Shown one piece after another: positions 12,823 through 23,258 of a stretch of 64,000 bases of DNA. The position numbers and the translations under genes were made by a program. The first letter of the stretch is position 1. Each line of letters begins with the position of its first letter. The notes under the pieces were generated by a model. That model saw only the letters and a list, made by a program, of their open reading frames with translations, did not search any database and was not told the DNA's origin. Source of the DNA: Osmia lignaria lignaria (taxonomy: Eukaryota; Arthropoda; Insecta; Hymenoptera; Megachilidae); assembly GCF_051020975.1 (NCBI RefSeq), contig NW_027478160.1:16142001-16206000 (forward strand), in the 5' to 3' direction.

Positions 12823-12837
12823 TATCTCGAAATATGT

Positions 12838-12905
12838 CCGTCAGGCCCCTGCCCTTGAGATATATCTGCAAATATCTCGGAAACGAAGCGAGCTATGGCA
12901 AAATG
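12838..12905. repeat. Internal duplicated block, copy 2 (within monomer)
   Basis: This 68-bp segment runs from ccgtcaggcccc to gcaaaatg. It keeps the word order of 12726-12775 with an added stretch around aaatatctcggaaacg. The starts of the two copies are 112 bp apart, so this is not a simple half-monomer dimer (161 bp). Confidence 0.6.
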
Positions 12906-12968
12906 TTAAGAGACGTTTTTTGTAGAGAATTATGTTTCCTACAATTTAAGTTCTATGATATTTTTTGA

Positions 12969-13290
12969 TCAGAAGCGTAGTTTTCGAGATATATCGAGAT
13001 ATTTAAAAGTTCCGAAGCCGCACCAACATAATAGAGATACAGAAACACCGTGGCCCCTTTCTTTGAGATAACTCTGCACTAGTGCGAGCCGCAAATGCCA
13101 CTTCCAGCTTAGCTGTGCAGAAGAAGAACAACAAGAAGAAGAAATATCTCGAAATATGTCCGTCAGGCCCCTTCCCTTGAGATAAATCTGCAAATATCTC
13201 GGAAACGAAGCGAGCTATGGCAAAATGTTAAGAGACCTTTTTTGTAGAGAATTAAGTTTCCTACTTTTCATGTTCTATGATATTTTTTGA
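12969..13290. repeat. Representative class 2 monomer
   Basis: It has the same architecture as class 1. The head is gaagcgtagttttcg, which removes ctcgag, and the second motif reads cgagatattt instead of caagatattt, giving two direct cgagatat copies 10 bp apart. The body carries cactagtgcgagccgc. The preceding linker is tatgtttcctacaattta rather than the tttcctactttttatg type. Confidence 0.9.
12985..13201. other. cgagatat motif set with inverted copies
   Basis: In class 2 units cgagatat occurs at 12985-12992 and 12995-13002 in direct orientation. The 10-mer cgagatattt (12995-13004) is the exact reverse complement of aaatatctcg at 13142-13151 and 13192-13201, which are 50 bp apart. In class 1 units the second forward copy has one mismatch (caagatattt). 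The arrangement could be a protein-binding array, cruciform arms, or chance in AT-rich sequence. No known binding protein is assigned. Confidence 0.45.
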
Positions 13291-13612
13291 TCAGATGCGT
13301 AGTTCTCGAGATATATCAAGATATTTAAAAGTTCCGAAGCCGCACCAACATAATAGAGATACAGAAACACCGTGGCCCCTTTCTTTGAGATAACTCTGCA
13401 CTATTGCGAGCTGCAAATGCCACTTCCAGCTTAGCTGTGCAGAAGAAGAACAACAAGAAGAAGAAATATCTCGAAATATGTCCGTCAGGCCCCTTCCCTT
13501 GAGATATATCTGCAAATATCTCGGAAACGAAGCGAGCTATGGCAAAATGTTAAGACACCTTTTTTGTAGAGAACTATGTTTCCTACTTTTTATGTTCTAT
13601 GATATTTTTTGA

Positions 13613-13931
13613 TCAGACGCGTAGCTCTCGATATATATCAAGATATTTAAAAGTTCCGAAGCCGCACCAACATAATAGAGATACAGAAACAGCGTGGCCC
13701 CTTTCTTTGAGATATCTCTGCACTATTGCGACCTGCAAATGCCACTTCCAGCTTAGCTGCGCAGAAGAACAACAAGAAGAAGAAATATCTCGAAATATGT
13801 CCGTCAGGCCCCTTCCCTTGAGATAAATCTGCAAATATCTCGGAAACGAAGCGAGCTATGGCAAAATGTTAAGAGACCTTATTTGTAGAGAATTAAGTTT
13901 CCTACTTTTTATGTTCTATGATATTTTTTGA
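13613..13931. repeat. 319-bp monomer with 3-bp deletion, background 1, second copy
   Basis: It carries the same rare head (cgcgtagctctcgatatat), cagcgtgg, gatatctctg, gcgcag deletion and cttatttg tail as the 8464 unit, 5149 bp (16 units minus 3) to the left. It differs by gcgacctgc, a variant shared with 21008 and 6532. The following unit at 13932 has a class 1 body, whereas 8783 has a class 2 body, so the shared segment is short. Confidence 0.9.
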
Positions 13932-14575
13932 TCAGATGCGTAGTTCTCGAGATATATCAAGATATTTAAAAGTTCCGAAACCGCACCAACATAATAGAGA
14001 TACAGAAACACCGTGGCCCCTTTCTTTGAGATAACTCTGCACTATTGCGAGCTGTAAATGCCACTTCCAGCTTAGCTGTGCAGAAGAAGAACAACAAGAA
14101 GAAGAAATATCTCGAAATATGTCCGTCAGGCCCCTTCCCTTGAGATATATCTGCAAATATCTCGGAAACGAAGCGAGCTATGGCAAAATGTTAAGAGACC
14201 TTTTTTGTAGAGAATTATGTTTCCTACAATTTATGTTCTATGATATTTTTTGATCAGAAGCGTAGTTTTCGAGATATATCGAGATATTTAAAAGTTCCAA
14301 AGCCGCACCAACATAATAGAGATACAGAAACACCGTGGCCCCTTTCTTTGAGATAACTCTGCACTAGTGCGAGCCGCAAATGCCACTTCCAGCTTAGCTG
14401 TGCAGAAGAAGAACAACAAGAAGAAGAAATATCTCGAAATGTGTCCGTCAGGCCCCTTCCCTTGAGATATATCTGCAAATATCTCGGAAACGATGCGAGG
14501 TATGGCAAAATGTTGAGAGACCTTTTTTGTAGAGAATTATGTTTCCTACAATTTATGTTCTATGATATTTTTTGA

Positions 14576-16504
14576 TCAGAAGCGTAGTTTTCGAGATATA
14601 TCGAGATATTTAAAAGTTCCGAAGCCGCACCAACATAATAGGGATACAGAAATACCGTGGCCCCTTTCTTTGAGATAACTCTGCACTAGTGCGAGCCGCA
14701 AATGCCACTTCCAGCTTAGCTGTGCAGAAGAAGAACAATAAGAAGAAGAAATATCTCGAAATATGTCCGTCAGGCCAGTTCCTTTGAGCTGAATCGGCAA
14801 ATATCTCGGAAACGAAGCGAGCTATGGCAAAATGTTAAGAGACGTTTTTTGTAGAGGATTATGTTTCCTACAATTTATGTTCTATGATATTTTTTGATCA
14901 GAAGCGTAGTTTTCGAGATATATCGAGATATCTAAAAGTGTCGAAGCCGCACCAACATAATAGGGATACAGAAACACCGTGGCCCCTTTCTTTGAGATAA
15001 CTCTGCACTAGTGCGAGCCGCAAATGCCACTTCCAGCTTAGCTGTGCAGAGGAAGAACAACAAGAAGAAGAAATATCTCGAAATATGTCCGTCAGGCCCC
15101 TTCCCTTGAGATAAATCTGCAAATATCTCGGAAACGAAGCGAGCTATGGCAAAATGTTAAGAGACCTTTTTTGTAGAGAATTATGTTTCCGACAATTTAT
15201 GTTCTATGATATTTTTTGATCAGAAGCGTAGTTTTCGAGATATATCGAGATATTTAAAAGTTCCGAAGCCGCACCAACATAATAGGGATACAGAAACACC
15301 GTGGCCCCTTTCTTTGAGATAACTCTGCACTAGTGCGAGCCGCAAATGCCACTTCCAGCTTAGCTGTGCAGAGGAAGAACAACAAGAAGAAGAAATATCT
15401 CGAAATATGTCCGTCAGGCCAGTTCCTCTGAGCTGAATCTGCAAATATCTCGGAAACGAAGCGAGCTATGGCAAAATGTTAAGAAACGTTTTTTGTAGAG
15501 AATTATGTTTCCTACAATTTATGGTCTATGATATTTTTTGGTCAGAAGCGTAGTTTTCGAGATATATCGAGATATTTAAAAGTTCAGAAGCCGCACCAAC
15601 ATAATAGGGATACAGAAACACCGTGGCCCCTTTCTTTGAGATAACTCTGCACTATTGCGAGCTGCAAATGCCACTTCCAGCTTAGCTGTGCAGAGGAAGA
15701 ACAACAAGAAGAAGAAATATCTCGAAATATGTCCGTCAGGCCAGTTCCTTTGAGCTGAATCGGCAAATATCTCGGAAACGAAGCGAGCTATGGCAAAATG
15801 TTAAGAGAGGTTTTTTGTAGAGAATTATGTTTCCTACAATTTATGTTCTATGATATTTTTTGATCAGAAGCGTAGTTTTCGAGATATATCGAGATATTTA
15901 AAAGTTCCGAAGCCGCACCAACATAATAGGGATACAGAAACACCGTGGCCCCTTTCTTTGAGATAACTCTGCACTAGTGCGAGCCGCAAATGCCACTTCC
16001 AGCTTAGCTGTGCAGAGGAAGAACAACAAGAAGAAGAAATATCTCGAAATATGTCCGTCAGGCCCCTTCCCTTGAGATAAATCTGCAAATATCTCGGAAA
16101 CGAAGCGAGCTATGGCAAAATGTTAAGAGACCTTTTTTGTAGAGAATTATGTTTCCTACAATTTATGTTCTATGATATTTTTTGATCAGAAGCGTAGTTT
16201 TCGAGATATATCGAGATATTTAAAAGTTCCGAAGCCGCACCAACATAATAGAGATACAGAAACACCGTGGCCCCTTTCTTTGAGATAACTCTGCACTAGT
16301 GCGAGCCGCAAATGCCACTTCCAGCTTAGCTGCGCAGAAGAACAACAAGAAGAAGAAATATCTCGAAATATGTCCGTCAGGCCCCTTCCCTTGAGATAAA
16401 TCTGCAAATATCTCGGAAACGAAGCGAGCTATGGCAAAATGTTAAGAGACCTTATTTGTAGAGAATTAAGTTTCCTACTTTTTATGTTCTATGATATTTT
16501 TTGA
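14576..16504. repeat. Two related trimer blocks (14576-15541, 15542-16504)
   Basis: The units at 14576 and 15542 both end ggccagttcctttgagctg then aatcggcaaat, 966 bp apart, suggesting an older three-unit period. The following units (14898 against 15864, 15220 against 16186) share class 2 bodies but have drifted. For example tctaaaagtgtcg occurs only at 14898, cctctgagctg only at 15220, and the 3-bp deletion only at 16186. Confidence 0.55.
16186..16504. repeat. 319-bp monomer with 3-bp deletion on class 2 background
   Basis: It carries the same agctgcgcagaagaacaac deletion haplotype as 8464. Here the head is class 2 (gaagcgtagttttcg) with cactagtgcgagccgc. It has ordinary caccgtgg and is followed by gaccttatttg. 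Confidence 0.9.
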
Positions 16505-16826
16505 TCAGATGCGTAGTTCTCGAGATATATCAAGATATTTAAAAGTTCCGAAACCGCACCAACATAATAGAGATACAGAAACACCGTGGCCCCTTTCTTT
16601 GAGATAACTCTGCACTATTGCGAGCTGTAAATGCCACTTCCAGCTTAGCTGTGCAGAAGAAGAACAACAAGAAGAAGAAATATCTCGAAATATGTCCGTC
16701 AGGCCCCTGCCCTTGAGATATATCTGCAAATATCTCGGAAACGAAGCGAGCTATGGCAAAATGTTAAGAGACGTTTTTTGTAGAGAATTATGTTTCCTAC
16801 AATTTAAGTTCTATGATATTTTTTGA

Positions 16827-17146
16827 TCAGAAGCGTAGTTTTCGAGATATATCGAGATATTTAAAAGTTCCGAAGCCGCACCAACATAATAGGGATACAG
16901 AAACACCGTGGCCCCTTTCTTTGAGATAACTCTGCACTAGTGCGAGCCGCAAATGCCACTTCCAGCCTTGCTGTGCAGAAGAAGAACAACAAGAAGAAGA
17001 AATATCTCGAAATATGTCCGTCAGGCCCCTTCCCTTGAGATATATCTGCAAATATCTCGGAAACGAAGCGAGCTATGACAAAATGTTAAGACCTTTTTTG
17101 TAGAGAATTATGTTTCCTACAATTTATGTTCTATGATATTTTTTGA
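16827..17146. repeat. 320-bp monomer with 2-bp deletion
   Basis: The linker reads atgttaagacctttt in place of atgttaagagacctttt, a loss of one ag or ga dinucleotide near 17091. The unit also has the private ccagccttgctg and shares atgacaaaatg with the unit at 11681. The change was not propagated to any other monomer in the window. Confidence 0.9.
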
Positions 17147-17468
17147 TCAGAAGCGTAGTTTTCGAGATATATCGAGATATTTAAAAGTTCCGAAGCCGCA
17201 CCAACATAATAGAGATACAGAAACACCGTGGCCCCTTTCTTTGAGATAACTCTGCACTAGTGCGAGCCGGAAATGCCACTTCCAGCTTAGCTGTGCAGAA
17301 GAAGAACAACAAGAAGAAGAAATATCTCGAAATATGTCCGTCAGGCCCCTTCCCTTGAGATATATCTGCAAATATCTCGGAAACGAAGCGAGCTATGGCA
17401 AAATGTTAAGAGACCTTTTTTGTAGAGAATTATGTTTCCTACAATTTATGTTCTATGATATTCTTTGA

Positions 17469-19719
17469 TCAGATGCGTAGTTCTCGAGATATATCAAGAT
17501 ATTTAAAAGTTCCGGAGCCGCACCAACATAATAGAGATACAGAAACACCGTGGCCCCTTTCTTTGAGATAACTCTGCACTATTGCGAGCTGCAAATGCCA
17601 CTTCCAGCTTAGCTGTGCAGAAGAAGAACATCAAGAAGAAGAAATATCTCGATTAATGTCCGTCAGGCCCCTTCCCTTGAGATAAATCGGCAAATATCTC
17701 GGAAACGAAGAGGGCTATGGCAAAATGTTAAGAGACCTTTTTTGTGGAGAATTAAGTTTCCTACTTTTTATGTTCTATGATATTTTTTTATCTGATGCGT
17801 AGTTCTCGAGATATATCAAGATATTTAAAAGTTCCGAAGCCGCACCAACATAATAGAGATACAGAAACACCGTGGCCCCTTTCTTTGAGATAACTCTGCA
17901 ATAGTGCGAGCCGCAAATGCCACTTCCAGCTTAGCTGTGCAGAAGAAGAACAACAAGAAGAAGAAATATCTCGAAATATGTCCGTCAGGCCCCTTCCCTT
18001 GTGATAAATCTGCAAATATCTCGGAAACGAAGCGAGCTATGGCAAAATGTTAAGAGACCTTTTTTGTAGAGAATTAAGTTTCCTACTTTTTATGTTCTAT
18101 GATATTTTTTGATCAGATGCGTAGTTCTCGAGATATATCAAGATATTTAAAAGTTCCGAAGCCGCACCAACATAATAGAGATACAGAAACACCGTGGCCC
18201 CTTTCTTTGAGATAACTCTGCACTATTGCGAGCTGTAAATGCCACTTCCAGCTTAGCTGTGCAGAAGAAGAACAACAAGAAGAAGAAATATCTCGAAATA
18301 TGTCCGTCAGGCCCCTTCCCTTGAGATATATCTGCAAATATCTCGGAAACGAAGCGAGCTATGGCAAAATGTTAAGAGACCTTTTTTGTAGAGAATTAAG
18401 TTTCCTACAATTTATGTTCTATGATATTTTTTGATCAGATGCGTAGTTCTCGAGATATATCAAGATATTTAAAAGTTCCGAAGCCGCACCAACATAATAG
18501 AGATACAGAAACACCGTGGCCCCTTTCTTTGAGATAACTCTGCACTATTGCGAGCTGTAAATGCCACTTCCAGCTTAGCTGTGCAGAAGAAGAACAACAA
18601 GAAGAAGAAATATCTCGAAATATGTCCGTCAGGCCCCTTCCCTTGAGATATATCTGCAAATATCTCGGAAACGAAGCGAGCTATGGCAAAATGTTAAGAG
18701 ACCTTTTTTGTAGAGAATTATGTTTCCTACAATTTATGTTCTATGATATTTTTTGATCAGAAGCGTAGTTTTCGAGATATATCGAGATATTTAAAAGTTC
18801 CGAAGCCGCACCAACATAATAGAGATACAGAAACACCGTGGCCCCTTTCTTTGAGATAACTCTGCACTAGTGCGAGCCGCAAATGCCACTTCCAGCTTAG
18901 CTGCGCAGAAGAACAACAAGAAGAAGAAATATCTCGAAATATGTCCGTCAGGCCCCTTCCCTTGAGATATATCTGCAAATATCTCGGAAACGAAGCGAGC
19001 TATGGCAAAATGTTAAGAGACCTTTTTTGTAGAGAATTATGTTTCCTACAATTTATGTTCTATGATATTCTTTGATCAGATGCGTAGTTCTCGAGATATA
19101 TCAAGATATTTAAAAGTTCCGGAGCCGCACCAACATAATAGAGATACAGAAACACCGTGGCCCCTTTCTTTGAGATAACTCTGCACTATTGCGAGCTGCA
19201 AATGCCACTTCCAGCTTAGCTGTGCAGAAGAAGAACATCAAGAAGAAGAAATATCTCGATTAATGTCCGTCAGGCCCCTTCCCTTGAGATAAATCGGCAA
19301 ATATCTCGGAAACGAAGAGGGCTATGGCAAAATGTTAAGAGACCTTTTTTGTGGAGAATTAAGTTTCCTACTTTTTATGTTCTATGATATTTTTTTATCT
19401 GATGCGTAGTTCTCGAGATATATCAAGATATTTAAAAGTTCCGGAGCCGCACCAACATAATAGAGATACAGAAACACCGTGGCCCCTTTCTTTGAGATAA
19501 CTCTGCACTATTGCGAGCTGCAAATGCCACTTCCAGCTTAGCTGTGCAGAACAAGAACATCAAGAAGAAGAAATATCTCGATTAATGTCCGTCAGGCCCC
19601 TTCCCTTGAGATAAATCGGCAAATATCTCGGAAACGAAGAGGGCTATGGCAAAATGTTAAGAGACCTTTTTTGTGGAGAATTAAGTTTCCTACTTTTTAT
19701 GTTCTATGATATTTTTTTA
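17469..19719. repeat. Five-unit block with tandemly doubled gaacatcaag monomer
   Basis: The units start at 17469, 17791, 18113, 18435 and 18757, and the pattern restarts at 19076 (period 1607 bp). The units at 17469, 19076 and 19398 share ttccggagccg plus the full gaacatcaag haplotype. The 19398 unit begins with tttttttatctgatgcg as 17791 does but continues as the 17469 type. It is therefore an inserted hybrid that lengthens the period to six units (17791 to 19720, 1929 bp). Confidence 0.75.
18757..19075. repeat. 319-bp monomer with 3-bp deletion on class 2 background, second copy
   Basis: This is a class 2 head with the gcgcag 3-bp-deletion haplotype. Unlike 16186 it ends with gagatatat and the ordinary ccttttttg linker with gaattatgtttcc, so the downstream flank has been exchanged. 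Confidence 0.9.
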
Positions 19720-21007
19720 TCTGATGCGTAGTTCTCGAGATATATCAAGATATTTAAAAGTTCCGAAGCCGCACCAACATAATAGAGATACAGAAACACC
19801 GTGGCCCCTTTCTTTGAGATAACTCTGCAATAGTGCGAGCCGCAAATGCCACTTCCAGCTTAGCTGTGCAGAAGAAGAACAACAAGAAGAAGAAATATCT
19901 CGAAATATGTCCGTCAGGCCCCTTCCCTTGTGATAAATCTGCAAATATCTCGGAAACGAAGCGAGCTATGGCAAAATGTTAAGAGACCTTTTTTGTAGAG
20001 AATTAAGTTTCCTACTTTTTATGTTCTATGACATTTTTTGATCAGATGCGTAGTTCTCGAGATATATCAAGATATTTAAAAGTTCCGAAGCCGCACCAAC
20101 ATAATAGAGATACAGAAACACCGTGGCCCCTTTCTTTGAGATAACTCTGCACTATTGCGAGCTGTAAATGCCACTTCCAGCTTAGCTGTGCAGAAGAAGA
20201 ACAACAAGAAGAAGAAATATCTCGAAATATGTCCGTCAGGCCCCTTCCCTTGAGATATATCTGCAAATATCTCGGAAACGAAGCGAGCTATGGCAAAATG
20301 TTAAGAGACCTTTTTTGTAGAGAATTATGTTTCCTACAATTTATATTCTATGATATTTTTTGATCAGAAGCGTAGTTTTCGAGATATATCGAGATATTTA
20401 AAAGTTCCAAAGCCGCACCAACATAATAGAGATACAGAAACACCGTGGCCCCTTTCTTTGAGATAACTCTGCACTAGTGCGAGCCGCAAATGCCACTTCC
20501 AGCTTAGCTGTGCAGAAGAAGAACAACAAGAAGAAGAAATATCTCGAAATATGTCCGTCAGGCCCCTTCCCTTGAGATATATCTGCAAATATCTCGGAAA
20601 CGAAGCGAGCTATGGCAAAATGTTAAGAGACCTTTTTTGTAGAGAATTATGTTTCCTACAATTTATGTTCTATGATATTCTTTGATCAGATGCGTAGTTC
20701 TCGAGATATATCAAGATATTTAAAAGTTCCGAAGCCGCACCAACATAATAGAGATACAGAAACACCGTGGCCCCTTTCTTTGAGATAACTCTGCACTATT
20801 GCGAGCTGCAAATGCCACTTCCAGCTTAGCTGTGCAGAAGAAGAACATCAAGAAGAAGAAATATCTCGATTAATGTCCGTCAGGCCCCTTCCCTTGAGAT
20901 AAATCGGCAAATATCTCGGAAACGAAGAGGGCTATGGCAAAATGTTAAGAGACCTTTTTTGTGGAGAATTAAGTTTCCTACTTTTTATGTTCTATGATAT
21001 TTTTTGA
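19720..21007. repeat. Repeat of the 17791 block, diverging to the right
   Basis: The unit at 19720 matches 17791 in rare features: tttttttatctgatgcg, ctgcaatagtgcg and ccttgtgataaat. The units at 20042 and 20686 resemble 18113 and 17469. The unit at 20364 is a class 2 type with gttccaaagcc, also seen at 14254. It is the last unit with cactagtgcgagccgc before 49658. Confidence 0.65.
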
Positions 21008-21326
21008 TCAGATGCGTAGTTCTCGAGATATATCAAGATATTTAAAAGTTCGGAAGCCGCACCAACATAATAGAGATACAGAAACAGCGTGGCCCCTTTC
21101 TTTGAGATATCTCTGCACTATTGCGACCTGCAAATGCCACTTCCAGCTTAGCTGCGCAGAAGAACAACAAGAAGAAGAAATATCTCGAAATATGTCCGTC
21201 AGGCCCCTTCCCTTGAGATAAATCTGCAAATATCTCGGAAACGAAGCGAGCTATGGCAAAATGTTCAGAGACCTTTTTTGTAGAGAATTAAGTTTCCTAC
21301 TTTTTATGTTCTATGATATTTTTTGA
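21008..21326. repeat. 319-bp monomer with 3-bp deletion, background 3
   Basis: This is a class 1 head (gatgcgtagttctcg) with private gttcggaagcc, then cagcgtgg, gatatctctg and gcgacctgc as in 13613, and the gcgcag deletion. It is the rightmost deletion monomer and sits at the edge of the left mosaic domain. Confidence 0.9.
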
Positions 21327-21970
21327 TCAGATGCGTAGTTCTCGAGATATATCAAGATATTTAAAAGTTCCGAAGCCGCACCAACATAATAGAGATACAG
21401 AAACACCGTGGCCCCTTTCTTTGAGATAACTCTGCACTATTGCGAGCTGCAAATACCACTTCCAGCTTAGCTGTGCAGAGGAAGAACAACAAGAAGAAGA
21501 AGTATCTCGAAATATGTCCGTCAGGCCCGTTCCTTTGAGCTGAATCTGCAAATATCTCGGAAACGAAGCGAGCTATGGCAAAATGTTAAGAGACCTTTTT
21601 TGTAGAGAATTAAGTTTCCTACTTTTTATGTTCTATGATATTTTTTGATCAGATGCGTAGTTCTCGAGATATATCAAGATATTTAAAAGTTCCGAAGCCG
21701 CACCAACATAATAGAGATACAGAAACACCGTGGCCCCTTTCTTTGAGATAACTCTGCACTATTGCGAGCTGCAAATGCCACTTCCAGCTTAGCTGTGCAG
21801 AGGAAGAACAACAAGAAGAAGAAGTATCTCGAAATATGTCCGTCAGGCCCGTTCCTTTGAGCTGAATCTGCAAATATCTCGGAAACGGAGCGAGCTATGG
21901 CAAAATGTTAAGAGACGTTTTTTGTAGAGAATTATCTTTCCTACAATTTATGTTCTATGATATTTTTTGA
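21327..21970. repeat. Near-identical monomer dimer
   Basis: The units at 21327 and 21649 share gagcagaggaagaac-type tracts with gaagtatctcg and ggcccgttcctttgagctg. The visible differences are aaataccac against aaatgccac and cggaaacgaag against cggaaacggag. This cccgttcctttgagctg tail reappears in HOR monomer G (24869, 28410, 31951, 35492, 47725). Confidence 0.8.
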
Positions 21971-23258
21971 TCAGAAGCGTAGTTTTCGAGATATATCGAG
22001 ATATTTAAAAGTTCCGAAGCCGCACCAACATAATAGAGATACGGAAACACCGTGGCCCCTTTCTTTGGGATAACTCTGCACTATTGCGAGCTGGAAATGC
22101 CACTTCCAGTTTAGCTGTGCAGAAGAAGAACAACAAGAAGAAGAAATATCTCGAAATATGTCCGTCAGGACCCTTCCCTTGAGATAAATCTGCAAATATC
22201 TCGGAAACGAAGCGAGCTATTGCAAAACGTTGAGAGACCTTTTTTGTAGAGAATTAAGTTTCCTACTTTTTATGTTCTATGATATTTTTTGATCAGATGC
22301 GTAGTTCTCGAGATATATCAAGATATTTAAAAGTTCCGAAGCTGCACCAACATAATAGAGGTGCAGAAACACCGTGGCCTCTTTCTTTGAGATAACTCTG
22401 CACTATTGCGAGCTGCAAATGCCACTTCCAGCTTAGCTGTGCAGAAGAGGAACAACAAGAAGAAGAAATATCTCGGAATATGTCCGTCAGGCCCCTTCCC
22501 TTGAGATATATCTGCAAATATCTCGGAAACGATGCCAGCTATGGGAAAATGTTAAGAGACCTTTTTTGTAGAGAATTAAGTTTCCTACTTTTTATCTTCT
22601 ATGCTATTTTTTGATCAGATGCGTAGTTCTCGAGATATATCAAGATATTTAAAAGTTCCGAAGCCGCACCAACATAATAGAGATACAGAAACACCGTGGC
22701 CCCTTTCTTTGAGATAACTCTGCACTATTGCGCGCTGCAAATGCCACTTCCAGCTTAGCTGTGCAGAAGAAGAACAACAAGAAGAAGAAATATCTCGAAA
22801 TATGTCCGTCAGGCCCCTTCCCTTGAGATAAATCTGCAAATATCTCGGAAACGAAGCGAGCTATGGCAAAATGTTAAGAGACCTTTTTTGTAGAGAATTA
22901 AGTTTCCTACTTTTTATGTTCTATGATATTTTTTGATCAGATGCGTAGTTCTCGAGATATATCAAGATATTTAAAAGTTCCGAAGCCGCACTAACATAAT
23001 AGAGACACAGAAACACCGTGGCCCCTTTCTTTGAGATAACTCTGCACTATTGCGCGCTGCAAATGCCACTTCCAGCTTAGCTGTGCAGAAGAAGAACAAC
23101 AAGAAGAAGAAATATCTCGAGATATGTCCGTCAGGCCCCTTCCCTTGAGATAAATCTGCAAATATCTCGGAAACGAAGCGAGCTATGGCAAAATGTTAAG
23201 AGACCTTTTTTGTAGAGACTTAAGTTTCCTACTTTTTATGTTCTATGATATTTTTCGA
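21971..23258. repeat. Four-monomer founder block I-L-M-B
   Basis: Type I (21971) has tacggaaac, ctttgggataac, gagctggaaatg and ccagtttagc. Type L (22293) has gaagctgcaccaac, gaggtgcag, gaagaggaac and cgatgccagctatggg. Type M (22615) follows cttctatgctat and has gcgcgctgc. Type B (22937) has gcactaacat and ctcgagatatg. The same four-type order begins the second HOR at 36779, 39032 and 43861, so this block flanks the first HOR on both sides. Confidence 0.8.

Larger units (their letters stand above)
12647..12871 (-). other. Recurrent 74-codon minus-strand open frame, probably non-coding
   Basis: Most monomers keep an open frame on the minus strand over the equivalent of these bases. The conceptual product has an SSSCCSSS tract from the purine repeat and a C-terminal YLDISRELRI or RKLRF. 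Its first codon is TTG, preceded by an in-frame TAG six to ten codons upstream in ordinary units, and the consensus contains no in-frame ATG. Stops arise freely in subclasses: cactaac makes TAG and gaacatc makes TGA. One-base indels break it in 26157 and 48691 type units. I read it as a by-product of recent homogenisation, not a gene. Preferential synonymous change between diverged monomers would change this view. Confidence 0.75.
12647..12968. repeat. Representative class 1 monomer
   Basis: A worked example of the unit. It opens inside a tgatca palindrome (12644-12649), followed by gatgcgtag and ctcgag (12661-12666). Next come the AT-rich atatttaaaag, a conserved gaagccgcaccaac block and a C-rich ggcccctttc. 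The remainder holds a purine tract (12797-12822), a second C-rich block and cggaaacgaagcgagc. An AT-rich linker follows, with a T6 tract in the following gacgttttttgtag and another before the next tgatca. T-tracts about 45 bp apart could bend DNA, but this is untested. A restriction ladder at tgatca and, for class 1 only, ctcgag is predicted. Confidence 0.9.
92..21326. repeat. Left mosaic domain of mixed class 1 and class 2 monomers
   Basis: About 66 monomers lie here. Class 1 units read gatgcgtagttctcg, then caagatattt, then usually cactattgcgagctgc or gctgt. Class 2 units read gaagcgtagttttcg, then cgagatattt, then usually cactagtgcgagccgc, and are generally preceded by the linker gaattatgtttcctacaatt. 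The classes alternate irregularly. Local duplications of 3, 4 and 6 units occur (listed separately), but no period is sustained for tens of monomers as it is to the right. The class 2 word cactagtgcgagccgc is last seen in the unit at 20364, then recurs only in the units at 49658 and 54167. All five 3-bp-deletion monomers and all nine gaacatcaag monomers of the window lie in this domain. Confidence 0.8.

Noticed and set aside
12990..13010. TATA-like promoter element (gatatttaaaag) in each monomer
   Set aside because: It is an AT-rich word with no supporting initiator or downstream signal visible. A promoter cannot be claimed from it.
12995..13151. 147-bp spacing of cgagatattt and its inverted partner as a nucleosome signal
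   Set aside because: The start-to-start distance equals the nucleosome core length, but a single coincidence of distance is not evidence of positioning.
13191..13220. CENP-B box on the minus strand (cttcgtttccgag)
   Set aside because: Only the ttcg half fits. The required downstream A and cggg core are missing in the consensus, so this is not a canonical box.
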